A stretch of DNA of 64,000 nucleotides from Sphingomonas ginsenosidivorax. GTDB lineage: Bacteria; Pseudomonadota; Alphaproteobacteria; Sphingomonadales; Sphingomonadaceae. The notes below the pieces were generated by a model. That model was not told the DNA's origin. It searched no databases and was given only the letters and a program-made list of their open reading frames with translations. The stretch covers positions 2,731,001-2,795,000 of the forward strand of contig NZ_VOQR01000001.1 of the NCBI RefSeq assembly GCF_007995065.1, in the 5' to 3' direction. This document shows positions 9,069-17,176 of the stretch, one piece after another. The translations under genes and the position numbers were made by a program. Positions within the stretch are counted from its first letter, which is position 1. The number at the start of each line of letters is the position of its first letter.

Positions 9069-10277
9069 ATGGCGACGACCCCCGACACGCTGAGCCCCGA
9101 GAAAGAGCTCGTGCTGACACCGCCCGATCCCGTGCCCACGGTCTCGGCCGAACGCGCCGCCGGGCTCGTCCCCGTCGATTCCGGCGTGAAGTCGCAGCTC
9201 GACGAACGCGTCGCGGGCTTCGTCAGCGACCTCGTCGCCCAGGACGTGAACTCCCCCGAATTCGGCAAGCGCGTCGACGCGATCACCGCGATGGGCGCCA
9301 AGGAGATCCGCGAGGCCGCCGGCCAATCGAACCGCTTCCTCGACCGCCCGGTCAAGGCGATGGATCAGGAGACCGGCGTCGGCAAGGACCTCGCCGCGCT
9401 GCGCCGCGTCGTCGAGGATCTCGACCCCGGCAAGAAGGGCAACCTCACCGCGCCGCAGAAGCTGTTCGGGATCATCCCGTTCGGCAGCAAGATGCGCAAT
9501 TATTTCGACGGCTACAAATCGTCGCAGACGCACATCGCGCAGATCCTGAAGAGCCTGTCCTCGGGCAAGGACGAGCTGCTGATGGACAATGCCGCGATCG
9601 ATACCGAGCGCAGCAACCTGTGGGCGGCGATGGGGCGGCTCGAACAGATGATCCATCTGTCGAAGACGATGGACGCGAGACTCGAGGACGTCGCGAACGA
9701 GCTCGACCACACCGACCCCGCCAAGGCCAAGGCGATCCGCGAGACCGCGCTCTTCTACACGCGCCAGCGAACGCAGGACCTGCTGACTCAGATGGCGGTG
9801 ACCGTGCAGGGCTATCTCGCGCTCGATCTGGTGAAGAAGAACAATGTCGAGCTGGTGAAGGGCGTCGACCGCGCCTCGACCACCACCGTGTCCGCGCTGC
9901 GCACCGCAGTGACGGTGGCGCAGGCGCTGACCAACCAGCGGCTGGTGCTCGAACAGATCACCGCGCTCAACACCACGACCGCGAACATCATCGATTCGAC
10001 CGGCAAGCTGCTGAAGTCGCAGACCGCGACGATCCACGAACAGGCCGCCGCGTCGACCATCCCGCTCGAGACGCTGCAGCGCGCGTTCCAGAACATCTAC
10101 GACACGATGGACGCGATCGACACGTTCAAGCTGAAGGCGCTCGACAGCATGAAGACCACGGTCGGCGCGCTGTCGAACGAGGTCGACAAGTCGCGCGGCT
10201 ATATCGCGCGCGCCGAGGGCGCGACGCAGGGGTCGCTGAACGGCCCGGGCCCGCAGTTCAAGCTGGAGTCGCTCTGA
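9069..10277 (+). CDS. telA: Toxic anion resistance protein, TelA family
   Basis: 402 aa. The ATG at 9069 (MATTPDTLSPE) follows GGAG at 6-base spacing; upstream in-frame ATGs run back into the family D repeat. The protein is a soluble, almost wholly helical TelA/KlaA family member with FLDRPVKAM, FGIIPFGSKMRNYFDGYKSSQ, the ALFYTRQRTQDLLTQMAV block and the NTTTANIIDSTGKLL block. Family members were named for tellurite resistance, but their molecular role is unsettled. The gene is only 4 bases from a downstream membrane-protein gene, which suggests the two act together at the membrane. Confidence 0.88.
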   Translation: MATTPDTLSPEKELVLTPPDPVPTVSAERAAGLVPVDSGVKSQLDERVAGFVSDLVAQDVNSPEFGKRVDAITAMGAKEIREAAGQSNRFLDRPVKAMDQETGVGKDLAALRRVVEDLDPGKKGNLTAPQKLFGIIPFGSKMRNYFDGYKSSQTHIAQILKSLSSGKDELLMDNAAIDTERSNLWAAMGRLEQMIHLSKTMDARLEDVANELDHTDPAKAKAIRETALFYTRQRTQDLLTQMAVTVQGYLALDLVKKNNVELVKGVDRASTTTVSALRTAVTVAQALTNQRLVLEQITALNTTTANIIDSTGKLLKSQTATIHEQAAASTIPLETLQRAFQNIYDTMDAIDTFKLKALDSMKTTVGALSNEVDKSRGYIARAEGATQGSLNGPGPQFKLESL

Positions 10278-10281
10278 TCCC

Positions 10282-11004
10282 ATGAGCGAAGTCGACGACG
10301 CCATCGCCAGCGCGCGCAGTTCCTGGGCGCGGATTTCCGAGGACCGGTCCGCACCGCTCTCGATCGCCCGCGCTGACACCCGCAGCCGTCGTCGCACCAC
10401 ACAGGCGATCGGCAAGCGGCTGACACGGATCGCGGTCGCCGACGGCGCGATCCTGGTCGCGGCGGTGGCGATCGGCATGGTCGTGCCGCTCGGCATCATG
10501 GGCGCGCTGCTGGTGATGGCGTTGCTGATCGCGGCGACACTGTTGTTCGCGGTCTGGCCGGCGGAGACCGCACCGACCCCCGAGCGCCTCGCCTCGGTCG
10601 ATATCAAGGCCTTGCCCGCGCAGACCGAACGCTGGCTCGACGCGCAGCGCCCCGCCCTCCCCGCGCCCGCGGTGACACTTGTCGACCGCATCGGCCTGCG
10701 CCTCGAAACGCTGTCGCCACAGCTCGTCGCGGTCGACGATGACGGTGAGGCCGCACAGGAGGTGCGGAAACTGATCGGCGAACAGCTACCCGCCTTCGTC
10801 AAGGATTACGCGCGCGTACCGCCGTCGCTCCGCACCACGCCGCGCAACGGCCGCTCGCCCGATGCCGAGCTCGTCGCCGGCCTGTCGCTGATCGAACAGG
10901 AGATCGCCGACATGACCACGCGGCTGGCGCAGGCCGATCTCGACACGTTGTCGACGCGCGGGCGCTTTCTCGAACTCAAATACAAGGACGAGAACGAGCG
11001 CTGA
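10282..11004 (+). CDS. TelA-linked two-helix membrane protein of unknown function
   Basis: 240 aa. A polar, Arg-rich N-terminus (about residues 1-48) is followed by two adjacent transmembrane helices (about residues 49-92: VADGAILVAAVAIGMVVPLG and the GALLVMALLIAATLLFAVW segment). A soluble helical C-terminal domain follows and ends in LELKYKDENER. The start lies 4 bases after telA's stop, so it is probably co-transcribed and possibly translationally coupled. The arrangement resembles telA linked to XpaC-like membrane proteins in other bacteria, but I do not recognise the family by sequence. Confidence 0.7.
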   Translation: MSEVDDAIASARSSWARISEDRSAPLSIARADTRSRRRTTQAIGKRLTRIAVADGAILVAAVAIGMVVPLGIMGALLVMALLIAATLLFAVWPAETAPTPERLASVDIKALPAQTERWLDAQRPALPAPAVTLVDRIGLRLETLSPQLVAVDDDGEAAQEVRKLIGEQLPAFVKDYARVPPSLRTTPRNGRSPDAELVAGLSLIEQEIADMTTRLAQADLDTLSTRGRFLELKYKDENER

Positions 11005-11024
11005 CGACTCGCTGCGGAACGCCC

Positions 11025-11423
11025 ATGACCGCTCGCAAGGCAACCTGTCGCTGTGGCCAGCTGACCGTCGTCTGTACGGGCGATCCCGTCCGCATCTCGG
11101 TCTGCCATTGCCTCGCCTGCCAGAAACGGTCCGGCAGCGCGTTCGCGGCGCAGGCACGCTACCCCGATGCACAAGTCTGCCTGACGGGCGAGTTCCGCGA
11201 ATGGTCGCACACCGGCGACAGCGGCTCGCGGGCCACCTTCCGGTTCTGCGGTACCTGCGGCGCGACGATATCGTTCTCGAACGAGAGCCTGCCGGGCACG
11301 ACCGCGATCCCGATCGGGGCGTTCGCGGACCCCGCGTTCCCGCCGCCGCTCTTCTCCGTCTATGAGGATCGCAAGCATAACTGGGTCGCGATCCTCGGCG
11401 ACGCGATCGACCGCTATCGCTGA
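11025..11423 (+). CDS. GFA family zinc protein (Gfa/CENP-V domain)
   Basis: 132 aa, the full length of this single-domain family. Zinc ligands are visible: CRCGQL near the N-terminus, CHCLACQK (about residues 25-32), and CGTCGA (about residues 76-81). Named after glutathione-dependent formaldehyde-activating enzyme, the family is mostly uncharacterised, so a specific reaction should not be assumed. It starts 20 bases after the TelA-linked gene on the same strand and ends 17 bases before the convergent phosphatase gene. Confidence 0.88.
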   Translation: MTARKATCRCGQLTVVCTGDPVRISVCHCLACQKRSGSAFAAQARYPDAQVCLTGEFREWSHTGDSGSRATFRFCGTCGATISFSNESLPGTTAIPIGAFADPAFPPPLFSVYEDRKHNWVAILGDAIDRYR

Positions 11424-11440
11424 GCCGCGACCGGTTGCTG

Positions 11441-12220
11441 CTACCGGGTCGCGGCGGCCGCGCGTTCGGCCAGTCGTTCCACCGCCGCCGCATGGATGCC
11501 GGGTGCACTCGCCAGCACGCCGAATGCCTCGGGCCGCGGCTTGTTGAACGCGAGCGCGCCGCCGAACGCATCGCTCACCGCCGCGCCGGCCTCGCTCGCG
11601 ATCAGCGCGGCGGCGGCGATGTCCCATTCATTGCCCCAGCGCAGCGTGGCGACCAGGTCCGCCTCGTCCGCCGCGACCATCGCGATGCGCAACGCGATCG
11701 AGTTGGGCTTGTGGATCGCGGTCAGGTCGCGGTCCGCCTTGGGCAGCGCGTCGCTCGGCACGCGCGACCCGGCGAACTGTGTGCGATCGCCTGCCCGCAG
11801 TGCCAGGCCATTGCGCGTCGCCCCCTGCCCGAGAGCCGCACGCCAGCGCTCGCCACGCGACGGCGCATCGAGCACGCCGATCGTCACGACGCCGCGCTCG
11901 ATCAGCGCGACCGACACGCACCAGCCGGGCCGCGCGCGGATATAGTCGCGGGTGCCGTCGATCGGATCGACCACCCAGACGCGGTCGCGCGCGAGCCGGT
12001 CGGGATTGTCGGCGGTCTCCTCCGACAGCCAGCCGGCGTCGGGGAGCAACGCGGACAGCTGCGCCTTGAGCATCGCGTCGACGTCGAGGTCGACCTCGCA
12101 CACCGGGCTGCCGGGCGTCTTCTCCCAGCGGCGGAAGTCGGTGTCGAACCGGGCGAGCGCCATCTGCCCCGCCTCGGCCGCGATCCTTGCGACCGCATCC
12201 AGGATCGCGCGGTCAGCCAC
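11441..12220 (-). CDS. Inositol monophosphatase family protein, CysQ-like 3'(2'),5'-bisphosphate nucleotidase
   Basis: 259 aa from a GTG start (MADRAILDAV). Mg-binding signatures of the Li-sensitive phosphatase superfamily are present: LSEET (about residue 67), WVVDPIDGTRDYI (about residues 82-94) and GNEWDIAAAALI (about residues 195-206). It probably removes the 3'-phosphate of PAP in sulfur metabolism or dephosphorylates a sugar or inositol phosphate; the sequence alone does not decide. Its start overlaps the pmbA stop by 8 nt, making it the last gene of a ubiA-pmbA-phosphatase operon. Confidence 0.85.
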   Translation of the reverse strand: MADRAILDAVARIAAEAGQMALARFDTDFRRWEKTPGSPVCEVDLDVDAMLKAQLSALLPDAGWLSEETADNPDRLARDRVWVVDPIDGTRDYIRARPGWCVSVALIERGVVTIGVLDAPSRGERWRAALGQGATRNGLALRAGDRTQFAGSRVPSDALPKADRDLTAIHKPNSIALRIAMVAADEADLVATLRWGNEWDIAAAALIASEAGAAVSDAFGGALAFNKPRPEAFGVLASAPGIHAAAVERLAERAAAATR

Positions 12221-13559
12221 TCGCGACGGTCATCCCCTCGACGCGCAGCGTCGGCACGTTGACGCCGTAGCGGAACTCCAGGTCGTTGGCGGGGGTCAGC
12301 GCCAGGAACATGTCGCGGACGTTGCCCGCGATCGTGAACTCGGCGACCGGCTCGGTGATCACGCCGTTCTCGATCCTGAAGCCCGCCGCGCCGCGGCTAT
12401 AGTCGCCCGTTACGCCGTTCGCGCCGCCGCCCATCAGTTCGGTGACGTACACGCCCGAGACGATGTCCTCGACCAAGGTCGCCGGGGGAACACGCCCCGC
12501 CTCCATGAACACGTTGCTGGTCGAGACGCCCGGATTGCCGCCGACGCCGCGCGCCGCATGGCCCGTCGGCGACAGGCCCAATTGGCGGGCCGACGCCGAA
12601 TCGAGCAGCCAGCTCTCCAGCATCCCCGCCTCGATGATCGCGGTCGGCGACACCGGCAGCCCCTCGCCGTCGAACGGTCGCGAGCGCAGCCCGTGCGGGC
12701 GGTGCGGATCGTCGCGGATCGTCACGCCGGGCGCGAACACCTGCGTGCCGAGCGCCTCGAGCAGGAAGCTCGTTTTCCGCGTGATCGACGAGCCCGAGAT
12801 CGCACCGATCAGATGGCCGACGAGCGATCCGCCGACGCGCGGGTCGTAGACCACCGTCATCGGCCCGCTGGCCAGCCGCCCCGGGTTGAGCCGCGCGACC
12901 GCCTGTTCGCCTGCACGCCGGCCGATCACCTCGGGCGATTCGAGATGCGCGCGGCGGCGGGCGCTGCTGTAGGCATAGTCGCGCTGCATGCCGCCGCCTT
13001 CGCCGGCCACCACGCTCGCCGAGATGCCGTGGCCGGTCGCGGCATAGGCGCCGGCGAAGCCGTGACTCGTTGCCAGCGCCCAGACGCTGCGCGACATGCT
13101 GGCGCCGCCGCCCTCGCTGTTGGTCACGCCGGGCACCGCGCGCGCGGCATCCTCCGCGGCACGCGCGGCGTCGCGGAGCTGCTCGGGACTGACCTCGCCG
13201 CCATCGTCGAGGTCGAGCTGCGGCGGCGCGCCGTGCAGCAGCCGGTCCTGCGGGGCCAGGCCAGCCCAGGGATCCTCGGGCGCTTCGCGTGCCATCGCCA
13301 CCGCGCGCTCGACCAGCGCATCCATCGCGGCGCTCGACAGGTCGGTGCTCGACACGCTCGCGGATCGCCGTCCGACGAACACGCGCAGCCCCAGTTCCTC
13401 GCTCTCCGACCGCCCGACATCCTCGAGCTTGCCGAGGCGGATCGAGACGTCGAGCGCGGCGTCGGCGGCAAAGACGGCGTCCGCGGCATCGGCGCCCGCG
13501 GCGGCGGCGCGCGCGACGATATCGGTGGCGCGGTCGCGGGCTTGGTCGGGGGTCAGCAT
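12213..13559 (-). CDS. pmbA: TldD/PmbA family metalloprotease subunit, PmbA
   Basis: 448 aa, the usual PmbA length. Family features include the N-terminal EELGLRVFVG block and the central YAYSSARRRAHLESPEVIGRR block. The DPRVGGSLVGHLIGAI and EAGMLESWLLDSASARQLG stretches and the C-terminal GVYVTELMGGGANGVTGDYSRGAAG motif follow. PmbA forms a heterodimer with TldD that degrades small peptides (microcin maturation, CcdA antitoxin turnover). The HExxxH zinc motif normally belongs to TldD, which is not in this window. It lies 15 bases after ubiA. Confidence 0.92.
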   Translation of the reverse strand: MLTPDQARDRATDIVARAAAAGADAADAVFAADAALDVSIRLGKLEDVGRSESEELGLRVFVGRRSASVSSTDLSSAAMDALVERAVAMAREAPEDPWAGLAPQDRLLHGAPPQLDLDDGGEVSPEQLRDAARAAEDAARAVPGVTNSEGGGASMSRSVWALATSHGFAGAYAATGHGISASVVAGEGGGMQRDYAYSSARRRAHLESPEVIGRRAGEQAVARLNPGRLASGPMTVVYDPRVGGSLVGHLIGAISGSSITRKTSFLLEALGTQVFAPGVTIRDDPHRPHGLRSRPFDGEGLPVSPTAIIEAGMLESWLLDSASARQLGLSPTGHAARGVGGNPGVSTSNVFMEAGRVPPATLVEDIVSGVYVTELMGGGANGVTGDYSRGAAGFRIENGVITEPVAEFTIAGNVRDMFLALTPANDLEFRYGVNVPTLRVEGMTVASG

Positions 13560-13574
13560 CCGCCCGACTTAGGG

Positions 13575-14501
13575 TCAGAGGCTCGTGCCGACAACCATAC
13601 AGGCGAGGAACATCAGCAGCCCGGCGAACCGGTTGCTGCGGAACCGCGCGAGCGCGCCGGCGCCGTCGTCGGGCCTGAGCGTCACGACCTGCCAGCCGAG
13701 ATGCAGCGCGATCGGCAAGAGCGTCGCGATCACGAGCGGATCGGGGCGCATCAGCCAGAAGGCGCCGGCCCAGAACGCCAGCGCGACGCCGTAGAACGTG
13801 GCGACCCCGCCTTTCACATGACGCCCCATCCGCAGCGCGGACGACCGGACGCCGATCATCGCATCGTCCTCGCGGTCCTGCAGCGCATAGATTGTGTCAT
13901 AGCCGATCACCCAGGCGATCGACCCGGCATAGAGCAGCCACATCGGCGCCGAGAGCTGACCTGCGATGTCGCTCCACCCGACCAGCAGCGCCCAGGAGAA
14001 GACGAGCCCGAGCCACGCCTGCGGCCACCAGGTGATCCGCTTCATGAACGGGTAGGCGGCCACCGGCGCGAGGCTGGCGAGCGCGACCACCGCGGCGAAC
14101 GGCGTGAGTTGCAGCAGCACGACGAGCCCGACCAGGCACAGGGCGACGAGCCAGACCCAGGCGAGCCTGATCGACACCAGGCCGCTCGGGATCGGCCGGG
14201 CCCGCGTGCGCGCGACCTGCGCGTCGAGATCGCGGTCGACGATGTCGTTGAACACGCATCCCGCCCCGCGCATCGCGATGCTGCCGAGCAGGAACCACAG
14301 GATCAGGTCCCAACGCGCGACCGCCGCGCCGGCGAGCGCGATCCCCCACGCGCCCGGCCAGAACAACAGCCACCAGCCGATCGGCCGATCGAACCGCGCG
14401 AGCAGCGCGAGTCCGCGCAGCGTCGGGGGCAGGCGTCCGACGAGGCCCCCATACTGGCTATCGGGAACGCGCTCGCTGTCGGGGACGATCTCTGCCTGCA
14501 T
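13575..14501 (-). CDS. ubiA: 4-hydroxybenzoate octaprenyltransferase (ubiquinone biosynthesis)
   Basis: 308 aa from MQAEIVPDSE; about 90 residues of upstream open frame have polar, non-family composition and are left out. It is an integral membrane prenyltransferase with about eight helices. The two Asp-rich Mg-prenyl-diphosphate motifs are both visible: NDIVDRDLD (with the following ARTRARPIPSG) and YDTIYALQDREDD. It joins a polyprenyl chain to 4-hydroxybenzoate, the first membrane step of ubiquinone synthesis. It is first gene of the minus-strand ubiA-pmbA-phosphatase set. Confidence 0.95.
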   Translation of the reverse strand: MQAEIVPDSERVPDSQYGGLVGRLPPTLRGLALLARFDRPIGWWLLFWPGAWGIALAGAAVARWDLILWFLLGSIAMRGAGCVFNDIVDRDLDAQVARTRARPIPSGLVSIRLAWVWLVALCLVGLVVLLQLTPFAAVVALASLAPVAAYPFMKRITWWPQAWLGLVFSWALLVGWSDIAGQLSAPMWLLYAGSIAWVIGYDTIYALQDREDDAMIGVRSSALRMGRHVKGGVATFYGVALAFWAGAFWLMRPDPLVIATLLPIALHLGWQVVTLRPDDGAGALARFRSNRFAGLLMFLACMVVGTSL

Positions 14502-14585
14502 GCCCGCGGGGTTAGGAACAGCGGGTTTGGCGCGCAAGCCCGGAGCGGCTAGGCTCCACTCAGTGTCGCGTCCGGAACCCCTGTC

Positions 14586-14744
14586 ATGATCGGCCTTTCG
14601 GTTGCCGTCGGCCGCTTCGTCGAGGCGCTGTTCTGGGGCATCTTTCGCGTCGCAGGGGCTGTCGCGGGGGTGATGCTCTGCGCGGTTGTGGTGCTGGTGA
14701 TCCTGGTCGTGGTGGCACGCAAGATCTGGGCGCGGCGGCGATAG
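14586..14744 (+). CDS. Small single-helix membrane protein, hypothetical
   Basis: 52 aa starting MIGLSVAVGRFVEALFWGIF. An amphipathic start is followed by a strong transmembrane segment (about residues 24-43, rich in Val/Leu/Ala) and a basic ARKIWARRR tail, a pattern consistent with a tail that faces the cytoplasm. It is divergent from ubiA with 84 bases between and ends just before a repeat. There is no strong Shine-Dalgarno. I do not recognise it; codon use fits the neighbouring genes, but coding status is uncertain. Confidence 0.45.
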   Translation: MIGLSVAVGRFVEALFWGIFRVAGAVAGVMLCAVVVLVILVVVARKIWARRR

Positions 14745-14763
14745 CGGGAGCGCCCTCTTCTTC

Positions 14764-14849
14764 GTCATGCTGAACTCGTTTCAGCATCCACCGCGCCACA
14801 AGCGATATCGCGTGCGGGTCGGTGGACCCTGAAACGAGTTCAGGGTGAC
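14764..14849. repeat. REP-like palindrome, family A (GTCATGCTGAACTCG...CGAGTTCAGGGTGAC)
   Basis: Arms GTCATGCTGAACTCGTTTCAG and CTGAAACGAGTTCAGGGTGAC flank CATCCACC/GGTGGA shoulders. Other family A copies: 17091-17176, 27035-27138, 27172-27276 and 50038-50118. Confidence 0.8.
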
Positions 14850-14904
14850 GGTGTGGGCATCAGCTTCCCCTCCCCCTCACGGAAAGGATCGGTTAGGACG
14901 CGCC

Positions 14905-15648
14905 ATGCCCGCCACCCCAGCCTGGCCGCCGCAATCCACGCCGCGGCTCTATGTCGACACCCCCCTCGCTCTCGGTGCCCGCGCGATCGACGGCCCCGCC
15001 GCGCATTATCTGGCCGGCGTGATGCGGATGAAGGTCGGCGATCCGGTCAAGCTGTTCGACGACACGACCGGCGAATGGCTCGCCGTCGCGACCAGCGTCG
15101 GCCGCCGCGACCTGGTGCTGGACGTCACCGAATGCCTGCGTCCTCGCGAGGACGTGCCCGACCTCTGGCTCTGCGCCGCCCCACTCAAGAAGGGGCGCGT
15201 CGACTGGATGGCGGAGAAGGCATGCGAACTCGGCGTCGCGCGGCTCGTGCCCGTCGTCACCCGCCGCACCGTCGTCGACAAGCCCAACACCGAACGGCTG
15301 CGCGCGCACATGATCGAGGCCGCCGAACAATGCGGCCGCACCGCGCTGCCCGAGGTCGCCGAGCCGGTGAAGCTCCCGGCACTTCTCCGCGACTGGCCGG
15401 CGGAGCGCGCGCTCTTCTTTGCGGACGAGACCGGTGGCATGCCCGCGCTGGAAGCGATGACGGCGCGCGGCGGTCCCGCAGCCGTGCTGATCGGCCCCGA
15501 AGGCGGGTTCGACGCGGACGAGCGCGACGCGATCCGCGCGCTTCCGCAGGCGGTCGGGATCGCGCTCGGCCCCCGGATCCTGCGCGCCGAGACCGCGGCG
15601 GCAGCGGCGGTTTCGCTGTGGATGGCGGCGGCGGGCGATTGGCGATAG
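14905..15648 (+). CDS. rsmE: 16S rRNA m3U1498 methyltransferase
   Basis: 247 aa. The ATG at 14905 (MPATPAWPPQ) follows AGGA at 6 bases; the open frame upstream runs back through the family A repeat. An N-terminal PUA-like domain (RLYVD, HYLAGVMRMKVGD) is followed by a SPOUT methyltransferase domain. The knot is formed by the AAVLIGPEGGFDADE motif (about residues 190-205) and GIALGPRILRAETA (about residues 217-231). It methylates U1498 of 16S rRNA in the assembled 30S subunit. It is 67 bases upstream of gshA, an adjacency common in sphingomonads. Confidence 0.95.
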   Translation: MPATPAWPPQSTPRLYVDTPLALGARAIDGPAAHYLAGVMRMKVGDPVKLFDDTTGEWLAVATSVGRRDLVLDVTECLRPREDVPDLWLCAAPLKKGRVDWMAEKACELGVARLVPVVTRRTVVDKPNTERLRAHMIEAAEQCGRTALPEVAEPVKLPALLRDWPAERALFFADETGGMPALEAMTARGGPAAVLIGPEGGFDADERDAIRALPQAVGIALGPRILRAETAAAAAVSLWMAAAGDWR

Positions 15649-15715
15649 CCATATCGGTACCGATCGGTCCGAATATCCCCTAGCGGCCACGTTCATCGGC
15701 GCGTAAGGCGCGGCC

Positions 15716-17083
15716 ATGACGACCGCTTCCAAGCCCGCCAGCCCGATCATCGAATCGCGCGACCAGCTGATCCAGAGTTTCGCGCGCGGCGAAAAGCCGA
15801 AGGACGCGTGGCGGATCGGCACCGAGCACGAGAAGTTCGTCTATGCGAACGGCGACCATCACGCGCCGTCCTATGACGAGCCGTCGGGGATCCGCGCGCT
15901 GCTCGGCGAGCTCGAGCAATATGGCTGGAAGCCGGTGCTCGAGGGCGGCAAGCCGATCGCGATGTCGGGTGCGGACGGCAGCATCAGCCTCGAGCCCGCG
16001 GGTCAGTTCGAGCTGTCGGGTGCACCGCTCGACAATCTGCACGAGACGTGCGCCGAGACCGGCCGGCACCTCGACCAAGTGAAAGCTGCGGGCGAGAAGC
16101 TCGGCATCGGGTTCCTCGGGCTCGGCATGTGGCCCGACAAGACGCGCGCCGAGCTGCCGACGATGCCCAAGGGGCGCTATGCGATCATGCTGCGGCACAT
16201 GCCACGGGTCGGCAGCATGGGGCTCGACATGATGCTGCGCACCTGCACGATCCAGGTGAACCTCGACTATGCGTCCGAAGCCGACATGGCGAAGAAGTTC
16301 CGTGTCGGCCTCGCGCTGCAGCCGCTCGCGACCGCGCTGTTCGCCAACTCGCCGTTCACCGAAGGCAAGCCCAACGGCATGCTGTCGTACCGCAGCCATA
16401 TCTGGTCGGACACCGATCCGCACCGCACCGGCATGCTGCCCTTCGTGTTCGAGGACGGCTTCGGCTACGAACGCTATGCCGAGTATGCGCTCGATGTGCC
16501 GATGTACTTCGTCTACCGCGACGGCAAGTATATCGATGCCGCCGGCCTCTCGTTCCGCGACTTCCTGAAGGGTGAGCTGTCGATCCTGCCGGGCGAGAAG
16601 CCGACGCTGGACGACTGGACCGACCATCTGTCGACCGCGTTCCCCGAGGTGCGGCTGAAGACCTTCCTCGAGATGCGCGGCGCCGATGGCGGGCCGTGGA
16701 ACCGGATCTGCGCGCTGCCGGCGCTGTGGGTCGGGTTGCTCTACGACCAAAATGCGCTCGATGCGGCGTGGGATCTGATCAAGGACTGGACGATCGACGA
16801 GCGCCAGGCGTTGCGCGACGCGGTGCCGAAGCTCGGGCTCGACGCGCCGATCGCGGGCGGGGGCAAGCTCCGCGACATCGCCGGTGCGGCGCTCGACATC
16901 GCGAGCGCGGGGCTGTCGGCGCGCGCACGGCTCAACCGCGCGGGCGACAACGAGACGGGGTTCCTCGACCCGCTCCGCGAGATCGTGCGCAGTGGGAAGG
17001 TGCCGGCGCAGGTTCTGCTCGACCGCTATCACGGAGTGTGGGGCGGCGATGTTTCGAAGGTGTATGACGAGGCCAGCTTCTGA
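15716..17083 (+). CDS. gshA: Glutamate-cysteine ligase (glutathione synthesis)
   Basis: 455 aa, matching the alphaproteobacterial/plant-type GCS2 family. WRIGTEHEKF (about residues 32-41), SLEPAGQFELSGAPL (about residues 90-105) and the MLRTCTIQVNLDYASEADM region carry the glutamate and metal-binding carboxylates. MRGADGGPWNRICALPALWVG follows near residue 322. It makes gamma-glutamylcysteine from Glu, Cys and ATP, the committed step to glutathione. It follows rsmE on the same strand with AAGG before the ATG, and ends just before a family A repeat. Confidence 0.96.
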   Translation: MTTASKPASPIIESRDQLIQSFARGEKPKDAWRIGTEHEKFVYANGDHHAPSYDEPSGIRALLGELEQYGWKPVLEGGKPIAMSGADGSISLEPAGQFELSGAPLDNLHETCAETGRHLDQVKAAGEKLGIGFLGLGMWPDKTRAELPTMPKGRYAIMLRHMPRVGSMGLDMMLRTCTIQVNLDYASEADMAKKFRVGLALQPLATALFANSPFTEGKPNGMLSYRSHIWSDTDPHRTGMLPFVFEDGFGYERYAEYALDVPMYFVYRDGKYIDAAGLSFRDFLKGELSILPGEKPTLDDWTDHLSTAFPEVRLKTFLEMRGADGGPWNRICALPALWVGLLYDQNALDAAWDLIKDWTIDERQALRDAVPKLGLDAPIAGGGKLRDIAGAALDIASAGLSARARLNRAGDNETGFLDPLREIVRSGKVPAQVLLDRYHGVWGGDVSKVYDEASF

Positions 17084-17090
17084 CCTCCCC

Positions 17091-17176
17091 GTCATGCTGA
17101 ACTCGTTTCAGCATCCACCGCGCCGCGGGCGATATCGCTTGCGGATAAGTGGACCCTGAAACGAGTTCAGGGTGAC
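17091..17176. repeat. REP-like palindrome, family A, overlapping the next gene's stop codon
   Basis: Arms GTCATGCTGAACTCGTTTCAG and CTGAAACGAGTTCAGGGTGAC. It lies between convergent gshA and the ICMT-like gene. The right arm supplies the last codons and TGA stop of the minus-strand gene (17167-17176). Confidence 0.8.

Noticed and set aside
11952..14552. Long plus-strand open frame opposite pmbA and ubiA
   Set aside because: Antisense shadow of two recognised genes, with low-complexity Arg/Ala/His composition.
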